Source: Kutzneria sp. (lineage in GTDB: Bacteria; Actinomycetota; Actinomycetes; Mycobacteriales; Pseudonocardiaceae). Taken from it: a stretch of DNA of 37,627 bases. Both the position numbers and the translations under genes were made by a program. Numbering within the stretch: position 1 is the first letter of the stretch; every line of letters starts with the position of its first letter. The stretch is taken from positions 1-37,627 of the forward strand of contig JAFAZC010000161.1 in NCBI GenBank assembly GCA_019239965.1. The letters are read 5' to 3'. This document shows, piece after piece, positions 1 through 7,785 of this stretch. The notes beneath the pieces were generated by a model. It searched no databases and had not been told where the DNA came from. It worked only from the letters and a program-made list of their open reading frames with translations.

Positions 1-356
1 TCAGTCGCGCGAAGATTGAGGCCCTCGCGGCGAGGGCGCACGACACGACCGCGTTCCTGTGTGGAACTGTCGAGAACGAGGCAGACGTGTGGGATCTGTT
101 CGCCCTCGTGGTCTGCTTGGTGGTTGACAACGAGACGCTCCGGGAGCGACTTCTGACCCGCACGACAAATGCCTTCGGCAAGCACCCGGAGGAGTTGGCG
201 GCGGCACTCGGACGCAATGATGGTGCGGAGTGCACCTACCGACGCTTCGGCGCGACGATCATCGACGGCACACGGCCCCCGGCGGAGGTTGCTGACGCGA
301 TCCTCGCTGCCGCTGACCGGATTTCCTCAGGCGCGGCTGCGAATGAGACCCGGTGA
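1..356 (+). CDS. P-loop nucleoside/shikimate-kinase-like protein, C-terminal part
   Basis: The frame is open from position 3 to the TGA at 354-356, so this is the 3' end of a gene starting before the window. The visible 117 residues contain a strand-turn segment FLCGTVENE, a hydrophobic strand LFALVVCLVVD, then an arginine-rich LID-like stretch (ETLRERLLTRTTNAFGKHPE) and a last strand ATIIDGTRP. This order fits the C-terminal half of small P-loop kinases of the adenylate/shikimate-kinase type (AAA_18-like) common in actinobacteria. The Walker A motif would lie outside the window, so the substrate cannot be stated. The downstream DUF899 gene is on the other strand. Confidence 0.6.
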   Translation, partial: SRAKIEALAARAHDTTAFLCGTVENEADVWDLFALVVCLVVDNETLRERLLTRTTNAFGKHPEELAAALGRNDGAECTYRRFGATIIDGTRPPAEVADAILAAADRISSGAAANETR

Positions 357-456
357 CCAGGAGGTCATCCTCACCGGCGAGGTCGCCGAATTCGACAGCG
401 TCGCTGAGAAAACGAAGCCAGCCGCGAGCGTCATCAACGCGCCTCTACCGGTCTGA

Positions 457-1227
457 CTACCGCACAGTGCCAGTCGTTGCCTGCGCACCCCGCAGCGCCG
501 TCGCGTAGTCATTGTCCGGGTCCCAGTCGCTGCGGCCGGAGGGCAGCAGGTCCAGCACGTTCCACAGTGGCCAGATCAGGTCGAAGCCGCCGTTGCTGCC
601 GTCCGGGAAGTCAGCGGCCTGGGTGTAGGCGTGGCGCACCTGGTCGCCGTCGCGGGTGAAGACGCTGACCGCGGGCCACTGGCCGCCCTGGGTGCCTTCG
701 ACGCCGAGATCGGCGTTGAACGAGCTGTCGTGGGCCGAGACGAGGCGCAGGCCCTGCCAGCCGCGGTGCCGGCTCCACGCCCGCAGTTTGCCGATAGGTG
801 CCTTGCCGACGACGGCCAGCGCCGCACGCTGGGCTATATGGTGGGAGACACCGTGTAGTCCGTCCACGACAGACGCGCACATCGGGCACGAGGCATCGTC
901 GTCGGGATGGAACATCATGTGGTACACGACGAGTTCCTTGTGCTCGCCGAACAGTTCCGCCAGCGTCACCGAGGTCACCGGGCCATCGGCGGACAGGTCC
1001 AGTGGCCCCTCGGCGAGCTCGTAGACCGGTAGCACTGGCCCGGGCGGAAGCGCCCGCCGCTGCTCGGCAACGGCACGGACCTGGTCCCGCAGTGCCCGCT
1101 CGGCTTCGGACAGCGCGAGTCGCGCCGCCCGGTACTCCTGACTGGCGTCGTCCGGCCACATCGGGGCCGGCTCGCCGGCCACGTGCAGGGTGATGCTCTT
1201 GAGCTCGGTCATCCACTCGGTGCCCAT
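457..1227 (-). CDS. DUF899 family thioredoxin-like protein
   Basis: 256 residues. The protein has the DUF899 pattern: an N-terminal helical part with A-x-L-ALSEAERALRDQ and an Arg-rich segment, then a thioredoxin-like core with VYHMMFHPD followed by CPMC, and a late GGFDLIWPLWNVLDLLP block. CPMC is the CxxC-type pair of this fold. DUF899 members are predicted thiol-disulfide or peroxiredoxin-like proteins of unproven function. The ATG at 1227 is chosen because GGAG lies 4 nt before it; the in-frame ATG at 1212 has no good ribosome site, and the upstream extension to 1461 is low-complexity, non-homologous sequence. It is a single gene convergent with the kinase fragment. Confidence 0.8.
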   Translation of the reverse strand: MGTEWMTELKSITLHVAGEPAPMWPDDASQEYRAARLALSEAERALRDQVRAVAEQRRALPPGPVLPVYELAEGPLDLSADGPVTSVTLAELFGEHKELVVYHMMFHPDDDASCPMCASVVDGLHGVSHHIAQRAALAVVGKAPIGKLRAWSRHRGWQGLRLVSAHDSSFNADLGVEGTQGGQWPAVSVFTRDGDQVRHAYTQAADFPDGSNGGFDLIWPLWNVLDLLPSGRSDWDPDNDYATALRGAQATTGTVR

Positions 1228-1300
1228 GTGTCTCCAGTCTGTCGTGCTCTGCCACCATGGCGTCGAGTACGGCTTGCCGGGCACGAACGTAGGTTGTTCC

Positions 1301-1660
1301 TCACGGAGATGGCAACCGACGCGTTGGCTGACATGGCGGCTGGAGGGCGAGCACCGAGGGCACCTGGTCGGGGTCGGCGTGGCGCAAGGCCGAGCCCGAT
1401 GCCCGCCAGTCCGGTCATCAGGCCCGGGGTCGCCATTCCCAGGGGTGTCCCGTCGAGGCACAACAGGTTGCCGACGTCACCATGGCAGAGGCTGCGGTTG
1501 CCGACACCGGTGAACCGGCCACCCGTGATGGCGCCGAGCATCGCGTCGGCCGCGCGCCGTAGATCCAGCCGGATTCCGGCGGTGTCACCATCCGCGCCGT
1601 CCAGGTATCCCAGGATCTCGGCGCGGGCGAGGCCGATTCCCGGGGCACCGTGGCACCAGG
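1301..1660 (-). pseudogene. LanC-like lanthionine synthetase C-terminal relic, truncated and frameshifted
   Basis: The minus strand from 1660 down encodes WCHGAPGIGLARAEIL, then SLCHGDVGNLLCL and TPGLMTGLAGIGLGL. These are the zinc-site Cys/Cys-His blocks and the closing Gly-rich block of LanC and LanM cyclase domains. After GLGL, near 1382-1388, the frame shifts by one base (an extra G or two missing). In the shifted frame the usual ending continues as RHADPDQVPSVLALQPP and stops at TGA 1303-1301. Nothing LanC-like is found beyond about 1660, where the N-terminal barrel repeats and the dehydratase part of a LanM should be. It is therefore a dead fragment. No precursor peptide gene was found nearby. 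Confidence 0.75.
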
Positions 1661-1931
1661 CACGCTCGTCCGCCGGGTGGACGGGACGCACCGCATCCTC
1701 GCCCCCGGCCAACTCCGCGCCGACGACCGAATCATTCCCGGCGAGCAAGTGCACTGCCGCGCCACGACGCATGACAGCGGGCTGTACTCGTTCGAGCTCA
1801 CCGACGAGCCGACGGGAACCACGGTCTTCCGCCGAGGCGATCCGGCTGACGACGAGCGGGCCGCCTCGGAAGCGCTGGCGGCGCTGTACCAGTCGTTCCA
1901 GCCGACCGGAATGCCCGACGCGGACCGGTGA
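1650..1931 (+). CDS. Orphan hypothetical ORF, possibly a gene fragment
   Basis: A 93-residue frame starting at GTG 1650 and ending TGA 1929-1931. It has strong G/C bias at third positions, as real genes here do, and the opposite strand lacks that bias past 1660. The product is acidic and soluble-looking, with a beta-rich first half (LVRRVDGTHRILAPGQL) and a helical Ala-rich tail. I do not recognise a family. Its 5' end coincides with the break in the LanC relic, so it may be the 3' piece of a gene joined there by rearrangement. No convincing ribosome site precedes it, only a GGGG run. Confidence 0.35.
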   Translation: MAPGTLVRRVDGTHRILAPGQLRADDRIIPGEQVHCRATTHDSGLYSFELTDEPTGTTVFRRGDPADDERAASEALAALYQSFQPTGMPDADR

Positions 1932-1989
1932 CCCCGATGGCCGGTCGGGTCGCCCGCGGCGAGTGGCGACCGCGGCACGTGTGCCGGCG

Positions 1990-3918
1990 TCACAGCTTGA
2001 CCGGGTAGTGCGGTTCGGGAACCGCCGGATGGATTCGGCCCTCGACGAAGATGCCATGCCAGAGCATGAAGACCAGCAGTGCCCAGATCCGGCGGCTGTG
2101 GTCGAGCACACCGGCCCGGTGTTCGGCGATGATCCCGAGCACGGCGTCGGTGTGGATCAAGTGACCGGTGTCCGACCGGCGCACGATATCCACCGCCCAG
2201 TCGTACATCTCCTTGCGGAGCCAGTGCCGGATCGGCACCGGGAAGCCCAGTTTGCGGCGGTTGAGCACGTGCGCCGGCACGATCTCCCGCAGCGCCCTGC
2301 GCAAAGCGTACTTCGTGGTCTCCCTGGTGATCTTCTGCTCGAGTGGGATCTGCGACGCGATCGCGAAGACCTCGCTGTCCAGGAAGGGCACCCGGAGCTC
2401 GAGCGAGTTGGCCATGGTCATCTTGTCGGCCTTGACCAGGATGTCGCCTCGCAGCCAGGTGAACAGGTCGACGTGCTGCATCCGGCTCACCGGGTCCCAG
2501 TGCTCCGACTCCCGGTACGCCCGTGCCGTCACGTCGGCGTGCGAGACCGCCGGACTGAAGGTGCGCAGCACCGTCTGGAGCTGGTCGTCGCGGAAGATCC
2601 GCGCGTTGCCGTAGTAGCGCTGCTCCAGGCTCAACGCCCCGCGCCGGAGCAGGTCCTTGCCGCGCACTCCCTCGGGGATCTTGGTCGACACCCGGCCCAT
2701 CGCCTTACGCAGCGTGCCGGGCACCTTCTCGAACGGCGCGAGCGACAGCGGTTCGCGGTAGATCGTGTACCCGCCGAACAGCTCGTCGGCACCCTCCCCG
2801 GAGAGCACCACCTTGACGTGCTCGCGGGCCTCCCGCGCGATGAACCACAGCGGAACCAGCGCGGGGTCGGCCACCGGGTCGTCCAGGTACCAGACGATCA
2901 GCGGCAGTGCCTCCATCATCTCCTCGGCGGAGACGGTGCGCACCACGTGTTTGACGCCGATCGCCGCCGCCGACTCCGCGGCGACGTCGACCTCGGAGAA
3001 GCCGGTCCGCTCGAACCCGGTGGTGAAGGTGATCAGATCGGGGTTGTGCTCCTTGGCCAGTGCCGCGATCGCGGTCGAGTCGATACCGCCGGACAGGAAG
3101 GAGCCCACCGTCACGTCCGCACGCATGTGCTTGGCCACCGAGTCGCGCAGCGCCGCGGCGATGTCGGCGTACAGCTTCGTCACCGCGGCCGGCCCCTGCA
3201 CGGTGCGCGGTCGGAACGCGGGCACGAAGTAGCGTTCCGTGCGCAGCTCACCACCGGGGGAGTAGGTGAACGACGTGCCCGACTCGATCCGGCGCACATG
3301 GGTGCTCAGCGACTCCGGCTCGGGCACGTACTGCAGAATCAGGTAGTGCTGCAGCGCCCTGCGGTCCAGTTTGGGCTCGACCCCGAGGGTTGCCGCCAGT
3401 TCGAGCACGCTCTTCTTCTCGCTGGACATCACCAGTCCGTCGGCGCTGGTGGCGTAGTAGAGCGGCTTGATGCCGAACGGGTCCCGCGCGCCGAACACGA
3501 CCTTGCGGTGCGAGTCCCAGATCATGAAGGCGAACATTCCGCGCAGCCGGCTGACCGCGCTGGCACCGAGGTAGTGGTACGCGGCGACGATCACCTCACT
3601 GTCGCCGTCGGTGTTGAACTGCGCGCCGTAGGACTCGATCAGCTCCGCGCGCAGCTCGATGTAGTTGTAGATCTCGCCGTTGAAGGCCAGTGCGTACCGA
3701 CTCTCCTCACCGGGCGGGCCCCACAGCAGCGGTTGGTGGGAACGCTCCAGGTCGATGATCGACAACCGGTTGAAGCCGAAGACGACCTCGCCGCCCTGCC
3801 ACGTGGCCGCCTCGTCCGGTCCCCGGTGTCGCTGGCAGTGCAACGCACTGGTGACCGCCGGCCGTGCCCGCTCGGCGGCGTTCTCGGTGGGACAAACAAG
3901 CCCTAGCAGACCGCACAC
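1990..3918 (-). CDS. asnB: AsnB/LtsA-type glutamine-dependent amidotransferase (asparagine synthase family)
   Basis: 642 residues. The GTG start at 3918 puts the catalytic nucleophile at Cys2 (MCGLLGLV), as class II glutamine amidotransferases require after Met removal; the long upstream frame is antisense sequence. The N-terminal glutaminase domain shows RHRGPDE, FNRLSIID and FNGEIYNY. The synthetase domain has the ATP PP-loop SFLSGGIDST, then SGEGADELFGGY and LGFPVPIRHW. Family knowledge: AsnB makes asparagine from aspartate, glutamine and ATP, but the homologue beside ctaC in Corynebacteriales (LtsA in C. glutamicum) amidates meso-diaminopimelate of peptidoglycan precursors. The same position next to ctaC makes that role likely here (inference). 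A paralogue lies at 31481-33415. GAGAGGTG lies about 9 nt before the start. Confidence 0.9.
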   Translation of the reverse strand: MCGLLGLVCPTENAAERARPAVTSALHCQRHRGPDEAATWQGGEVVFGFNRLSIIDLERSHQPLLWGPPGEESRYALAFNGEIYNYIELRAELIESYGAQFNTDGDSEVIVAAYHYLGASAVSRLRGMFAFMIWDSHRKVVFGARDPFGIKPLYYATSADGLVMSSEKKSVLELAATLGVEPKLDRRALQHYLILQYVPEPESLSTHVRRIESGTSFTYSPGGELRTERYFVPAFRPRTVQGPAAVTKLYADIAAALRDSVAKHMRADVTVGSFLSGGIDSTAIAALAKEHNPDLITFTTGFERTGFSEVDVAAESAAAIGVKHVVRTVSAEEMMEALPLIVWYLDDPVADPALVPLWFIAREAREHVKVVLSGEGADELFGGYTIYREPLSLAPFEKVPGTLRKAMGRVSTKIPEGVRGKDLLRRGALSLEQRYYGNARIFRDDQLQTVLRTFSPAVSHADVTARAYRESEHWDPVSRMQHVDLFTWLRGDILVKADKMTMANSLELRVPFLDSEVFAIASQIPLEQKITRETTKYALRRALREIVPAHVLNRRKLGFPVPIRHWLRKEMYDWAVDIVRRSDTGHLIHTDAVLGIIAEHRAGVLDHSRRIWALLVFMLWHGIFVEGRIHPAVPEPHYPVKL

Positions 3919-3980
3919 GCCTGAACGCACCTCTCGTGTCCGTGGATGAGGAACCTGACCCCGGTGGACGTTCCGGGTCC

Positions 3981-3986
3981 AGTATG
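3981..3986 (-). promoter_or_regulatory. asnB -10 box CATACT
   Basis: On the minus strand GCATACTGG lies about 63 nt before the asnB start, with a weak TCGACC -35-like hexamer 16 nt upstream. The same GCATACTGG core precedes the second asnB paralogue (33460-33465), which supports a shared promoter element. Confidence 0.45.
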
Positions 3987-4058
3987 CCCATCTCGTACCG
4001 GCGGTCGACCGGCACGTCGGCCGATCACCCCCCGGCGGTGCGCGACGGTGGGCTGGGT

Positions 4059-4064
4059 TAGGCT
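4059..4064 (+). promoter_or_regulatory. Candidate ctaC -10 box TAGGCT
   Basis: TAGGCT matches the actinobacterial TANNNT -10 consensus and would start a leader of about 130 nt before ctaC. No clear -35 is visible. The region 3919-4200 is the divergent control region between asnB and ctaC. Confidence 0.4.
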
Positions 4065-4200
4065 CCGGACTGACCGACGAGGAGCGCGGGCGGCCGAGGA
4101 ATGCGGGTCGCCGGCGAGGTGTCCGGGCGGGACGCCGCCCACGGGCCGTGGCGCGAGTCGTCGTGGGGTCGGGAGCAGCCAACAGAGAGGCGTCGAGCAC

Positions 4201-5115
4201 GTGAGCCTGATGGACGGTGGCCGGGCGGCCAGGCTCGCCAAGATCGTCGGATTGGTCGGGCTCGTCACCCTCGCGGCAAGTGGCTGTTCCACCGACGAGG
4301 TGTTGCGGTTCGGCTGGCCCAAGGGCGTCACCCCGCAGGCCGACATCATGCGCGACATGTGGACCGGGTCGGTCATCGCCGCCCTGGTCGTCGGACTGAT
4401 CACCGCCGTGCTGATCCTGTGGCCGGTGGTGTTCCACCGCAAGCGCGGTGAACGGCTGCCGAGGCAGTTCCAGTACAACCACCCGCTGGAGATCGTCTAC
4501 ACGGTCATCCCGGTGGTCATCGTCGCGGTGCTGTTCTACTTCACCGCCACCTCGGAGAACGCCGTCACCGACAAGAGCCACACTCCCGACGTGACCGTCG
4601 ACGTGGTGGCGTTCCAGTGGAACTGGCAGTTCGAGTACCCCGGGTACAAGACCGCGGACGGTCAGCCGGTGCGCACCGTCGGGTCGAGCAGCCGGATCCC
4701 CCTGCTGGTGCTGCCAACGACCAAGTGGGTGCAGTACAACCTCCGCTCGACCGACGTCATCCACTCGTTCTGGGTGCCGCAGTTCAACTTCAAGCGCGAC
4801 GTGTTCCCGTCACCGGAGAAGAACAACCAGGACTCCTCGTTCCAGAACGTCATCGAGGAGCAGGGCGCGTTCGTCGGCCGCTGCGCCGAGCTGTGCGGCA
4901 TCTACCACTCGATGATGAACTTTGAGGTCCGGGCCCTTCCTCCGGATCTCTTCGCCAAGTACATGGCGCTGCGGGTCAAGGACAACGCGACGACCGGCAA
5001 GCCCTACACGGCGGAGGAAGCACTCGCTGAACTCCACTGTGGCGACTTGTGCAACCCGGTCGCGACGACGACACATCCGTTCAACACCGACCGCACGGCC
5101 CGCACCGGGAGCTGA
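4201..5115 (+). CDS. ctaC: Cytochrome c oxidase subunit II (aa3 type)
   Basis: 304 residues from GTG 4201, with GAGAGG 10 nt upstream. It opens with a lipoprotein signal (LVTLAASGC, lipid-modified Cys29), followed by two membrane helices at about 57-77 and 98-116. A periplasmic cupredoxin domain carries the CuA ligands His188, Cys228, Glu230, Cys232, His236 and Met239 (CAELCGIYHSMM). VAFQWNWQF is the aromatic electron-entry patch. It takes electrons from the cytochrome c domain of QcrC within the bc1-aa3 supercomplex and passes them to CtaD, which is not in the window. The C-terminal tail has an extra HCGDLC pair (Cys280, Cys284). It is followed 7 nt later by ctaF. Confidence 0.96.
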   Translation: MSLMDGGRAARLAKIVGLVGLVTLAASGCSTDEVLRFGWPKGVTPQADIMRDMWTGSVIAALVVGLITAVLILWPVVFHRKRGERLPRQFQYNHPLEIVYTVIPVVIVAVLFYFTATSENAVTDKSHTPDVTVDVVAFQWNWQFEYPGYKTADGQPVRTVGSSSRIPLLVLPTTKWVQYNLRSTDVIHSFWVPQFNFKRDVFPSPEKNNQDSSFQNVIEEQGAFVGRCAELCGIYHSMMNFEVRALPPDLFAKYMALRVKDNATTGKPYTAEEALAELHCGDLCNPVATTTHPFNTDRTARTGS

Positions 5116-5122
5116 GAACGCA

Positions 5123-5521
5123 ATGAAGGTTGAAGCGCGCATCTTCGAGATCGTCGCCGGCTTCTGCTTCCTGATGGCGGTCTTTTATGGCTTGTGGGCG
5201 CGGGAGCCGGTGGGGATCGTCGGGCTGACGCTGACCGGAGGGCTGTGCCTCATCGTGGGCACCTACTTCCGCTTCGTTGCCCGGCGCATCACCGAGCGAC
5301 CCGAGGACAACCTGCATGCCGAGATCAGCGACGGCGCCGGTGAACTGGGATTCTTCAGCCCGGGAAGCTACTGGCCGCTGGGGCTCGCCGCCGCCGCCGG
5401 TGTCGGTGCGCTGGCGCTGGCCTTTTTCCAGGTGTGGCTGCTGGTAGTCGCGGTCGTGCTGATCTTGTTCATGGTTGGCGGGCTGGTCTTCGAGTACCAC
5501 ATCGGCCCGAACCGCGACTAG
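5123..5521 (+). CDS. ctaF: Cytochrome c oxidase subunit IV, actinobacterial type
   Basis: 132 residues with four hydrophobic helices (about 10-28, 33-52, 82-100 and 104-122) and the conserved surface RPEDNLHAEISDGAGELGFFSPGSYWPL. This is the small fourth subunit found only in actinobacterial aa3 oxidases, needed for assembly and stability of the supercomplex. It starts 7 nt after the ctaC stop, so the two are one transcript. It converges on trpD with only 6 bp between the stop codons and no hairpin in that gap. Confidence 0.93.
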   Translation: MKVEARIFEIVAGFCFLMAVFYGLWAREPVGIVGLTLTGGLCLIVGTYFRFVARRITERPEDNLHAEISDGAGELGFFSPGSYWPLGLAAAAGVGALALAFFQVWLLVVAVVLILFMVGGLVFEYHIGPNRD

Positions 5522-5527
5522 CCGGCG

Positions 5528-6586
5528 TCAGCCCTTCAGCGTGGTCGACAGGGCGATCCAGCGGTCCAGCAGTGCCGCCGCCGCCCCCGAGTCGATCGCC
5601 TCGGCCATCTCCCGCCGGGCCGCCGAAATGTCGGCGTGCAGGTCGCCGGACAGCCCCCGATACGTCGCCGCCGCTCCCGCCGCGTTGAGCAGCACCGCCT
5701 CGCGCACCGGACCCGGCCGCCCGTCGACGAGTTCACGGACGACCCGGGCGTTCACCGACGGGTCCCCGCCGCGCAACTGGTCGGCGGTGGCCGGTCGCAC
5801 CCCCAGCGCCGCGGGGTCGATCCGCTCCGCGTGCACCCGGCCGTCCCCGGCGACAAGGACCGTCGTCGTGGTCGTCGTGGTGATCTCGTCGAGACCGTCG
5901 TCGCCCCGCACGACGAGCACCCGCGCACCGCGCTCGGCGAACACGCCCGCCATCACCGGAGCCATCCGCGCGCTGGCGCAGCCGATCAGTCCGTATCTCG
6001 GCCGTGCCGGATTGGTCAGTGGACCGAGGAAGTTGAACGCCGTCGGGATCCCGAGTTCGCGACGTGGACCAGAGGTGACCCGGTAGCCAGGGTGAAAGGT
6101 CGGGGCGAAGCAGAATCCGATGCCCAACTCGGCGACGCAGCGCGCTACCGCGGCCCCGGGAAGGTCGATGGCCACGCCCAGGGCTTCCAGGACGTCAGCG
6201 GTGCCGGACTTGGAGGAAGCCGCGCGGGCGCCGTGTTTGACCACGGGCACGCCCGAGGCGGCCGTGACGATTGCCGCCATCGTGGAGATGTTGACCGTGC
6301 CCGCCTGGTCGCCTCCGGTCCCGACGATGTCGACCGCGTCGGCGTGCATTCGGACCGTGCCGGCGTGGGCCAGCATCGCGGCGGCCATCCCGCCGATCTC
6401 GGCCGGTGTCTCACCCTTGGCGCGCAGCGCGACGGCGAAGCCGGCCACCTGTGCCGCGGTCGCGACCCCGGTCATGATCTGGTCCATCGCCCAGCCGGCC
6501 TGCTCGGTGGACAGGTCGTGACCGTCGAGCAACCGGCTGAGCAGCGCCGGCCAACTCGGCGGGGTCATGTCCTGTCCAGCGGTCAT
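5528..6586 (-). CDS. trpD: Anthranilate phosphoribosyltransferase
   Basis: 352 residues. TrpD transfers phosphoribose from PRPP to anthranilate, the second step of tryptophan synthesis. The sequence has [17 protein letters not shown] (PRPP/Mg site), [23 protein letters not shown] (anthranilate and phosphate contacts) and [13 protein letters not shown], with a helical N-terminal domain. The ATG at 6586 overlaps the stop of the upstream gene as ATGA, implying translational coupling; ATG 6568 is an alternative start. The usual TTGP loop after LDEI is replaced by seven threonines encoded by an ACC/ACG run. It stands alone, apart from other trp genes, at the place trpD also has in mycobacteria. 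Confidence 0.93.
   Translation of the reverse strand: MTAGQDMTPPSWPALLSRLLDGHDLSTEQAGWAMDQIMTGVATAAQVAGFAVALRAKGETPAEIGGMAAAMLAHAGTVRMHADAVDIVGTGGDQAGTVNISTMAAIVTAASGVPVVKHGARAASSKSGTADVLEALGVAIDLPGAAVARCVAELGIGFCFAPTFHPGYRVTSGPRRELGIPTAFNFLGPLTNPARPRYGLIGCASARMAPVMAGVFAERGARVLVVRGDDGLDEITTTTTTTVLVAGDGRVHAERIDPAALGVRPATADQLRGGDPSVNARVVRELVDGRPGPVREAVLLNAAGAAATYRGLSGDLHADISAARREMAEAIDSGAAAALLDRWIALSTTLKG
5861..5882 (-). repeat. ACC/ACG microsatellite encoding poly-Thr in TrpD
   Basis: Seven consecutive ACC or ACG codons on the minus strand give Thr7 in the loop after LDEI of TrpD. The run is a near-perfect trinucleotide repeat and could change length by slippage without shifting the frame. 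Confidence 0.7.
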
Positions 6587-6993
6587 GTCTGAACGGCGGA
6601 GGACCGATGTGAGCGCAGCACCTCGGCCACGGTCTCGGCGGCGGCGAGCGGATCGAGCGGATGCACGATCACCGCGTCCGCCTGCGACCAGGTGGCCAGC
6701 CACCGGTCGTCCTTGCGCCGCACCGCGACCACGACCGGTGGGCAGTCGCTGATCTCGTTCTTGAGTTGCCGGGACAACCCCATGCCGCCGGTCGGCTGCG
6801 CCTCGCCATCGAGGATCGCCAGGTCCACCTCGGCGTTGTCGACGTGGTAGAGCACGTCGGCGATGGTGTCGACCTCGAGATAGGTGACCCTGCCGAGGTC
6901 GGGCGCCGGGCGTCGGCCGACAGCGGTCATGATCGCCTCGCGGACCTCGCCGCGATGGCTGAACACCAGGATCCTGCACGGCTGCGCGCTCAT
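6583..6993 (-). CDS. Degenerate response-regulator receiver protein
   Basis: 136 residues, a single CheY-like alpha/beta domain with no output domain. The beta1 strand CRILVFS ends in Ser12-His13 where active receivers have an acidic pair. The beta3 aspartate is kept (LAILD, Asp62). The usual Lys-Pro after beta5 is His-Pro (111-112). The acidic pocket and switch lysine are therefore missing, so phosphorylation in the normal way is doubtful and it may act as a pseudo-receiver binding partner (inference). The ATG at 6993 follows TAGCAT by six bases, a leaderless arrangement. It overlaps trpD by ATGA, so both are co-translated. Confidence 0.75.
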   Translation of the reverse strand: MSAQPCRILVFSHRGEVREAIMTAVGRRPAPDLGRVTYLEVDTIADVLYHVDNAEVDLAILDGEAQPTGGMGLSRQLKNEISDCPPVVVAVRRKDDRWLATWSQADAVIVHPLDPLAAAETVAEVLRSHRSSAVQT

Positions 6994-6999
6994 GGGGCG

Positions 7000-7005
7000 A
7001 TGCTA
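7000..7005 (-). promoter_or_regulatory. Leaderless-type -10 box TAGCAT before the receiver-trpD operon
   Basis: TAGCAT on the minus strand, six bases (cgcccc) before ATG 6993. Transcription would start at or next to the A of the start codon. There is no Shine-Dalgarno sequence. Confidence 0.6.
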
Positions 7006-7118
7006 GCCCGGCCGTGCCCGCCGGCCGTGACCGCCTTGGCGTCGCCCGTGCCGACGCGACCTGGCCGGGACGGTTCCCGTTGGTGCCACCCGGCCGGCCG
7101 GGCCCGACAACCGCAAGC

Positions 7119-7124
7119 AATAAT
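7119..7124 (+). promoter_or_regulatory. ctaE -10 box AATAAT
   Basis: AATAAT matches TATAAT at five of six positions and lies seven bases before GTG 7132. The flanking sequence is over 70% G+C, so this AT stretch stands out. It supports leaderless expression of ctaE from GTG 7132. Confidence 0.5.
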
Positions 7125-7131
7125 GCGGGAC

Positions 7132-7731
7132 GTGACGACGGCAGCGACTCCCATCGGTCAGCGGATCCATTCGCTGAACCGCCCCAACATGGTCAGTGTT
7201 GGCACCATCGTGTGGCTGTCCAGCGAACTGATGTTCTTCGCCGGCCTCTTCGCGATGTTCTTCACCGTGAAGGCACAAAACACCGGTGTGTGGCCGCCGG
7301 AACCGACCCATCTCGACCGGGCGTACGCGCTGCCGTTCACAATCATCCTGGTGGCCTCCTCGTTCACCTGTCAGTGGGGCGTGTTCGCCGCGGAGAGAGG
7401 CGACGTGTTCGGCCTTCGCCGCTGGTACGCGATCACCCTGGTGATGGGCGCGATCTTCGTGCTCGGTCAGGCCAACGAGTACCGGACCCTTGTCGAGGAA
7501 GGCACCACGATCGCCAGTTCGGCGTTTGGCACGGTGTTCTTTCTCACAACCGGATTCCACGGCCTGCACGTCATCGGTGGACTGATCGCGTTCTGCTACC
7601 TGATGGCCAGGACGAAAATGAGCAAGTTCACGCCGGCGCAGGCGACCTCCGCGATTGTCGTGTCCTACTACTGGCACTTCGTTGACATCGTGTGGATCGG
7701 CCTTTTCGCCATCATCTACGTGATCCCCTGA
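7132..7731 (+). CDS. ctaE: Cytochrome c oxidase subunit III
   Basis: 199 residues from GTG 7132. The signature begins at [24 protein letters not shown] and includes [26 protein letters not shown] and the final [16 protein letters not shown] helix, with five hydrophobic helices, all typical of actinobacterial CtaE. It is the core subunit packed beside CtaD in the aa3 oxidase and binds lipid. An ATG at 7123 is also in frame, but it lies inside the AT-rich -10-like element, so GTG is preferred. qcrC follows 54 nt later, giving the ctaE-qcrCAB operon. Confidence 0.95.
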   Translation: MTTAATPIGQRIHSLNRPNMVSVGTIVWLSSELMFFAGLFAMFFTVKAQNTGVWPPEPTHLDRAYALPFTIILVASSFTCQWGVFAAERGDVFGLRRWYAITLVMGAIFVLGQANEYRTLVEEGTTIASSAFGTVFFLTTGFHGLHVIGGLIAFCYLMARTKMSKFTPAQATSAIVVSYYWHFVDIVWIGLFAIIYVIP

Positions 7732-7785
7732 TGCTGCTGCCTCCCCAGGCATCGGAAAAGATCGGCCCCTGAGGAATTGAGCACC

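Noticed and set aside
343-456. 37-codon plus-strand ORF overlapping the kinase end
   Set aside because: It begins inside the kinase frame, has no ribosome site and no known family; could be a fragment but evidence is too thin to list.
1228-1461. N-terminal extension of the DUF899 gene
   Set aside because: The open frame continues upstream but is low-complexity Pro/Arg-rich sequence overlapping the LanC relic, and the ribosome site lies at 1227.
1183-3906. Plus-strand open frame of 907 codons across asnB
   Set aside because: It is antisense to the clear asparagine-synthase gene and its translation is Arg/His/Gln-rich with no domain; it results from G/C third-position bias on the other strand.
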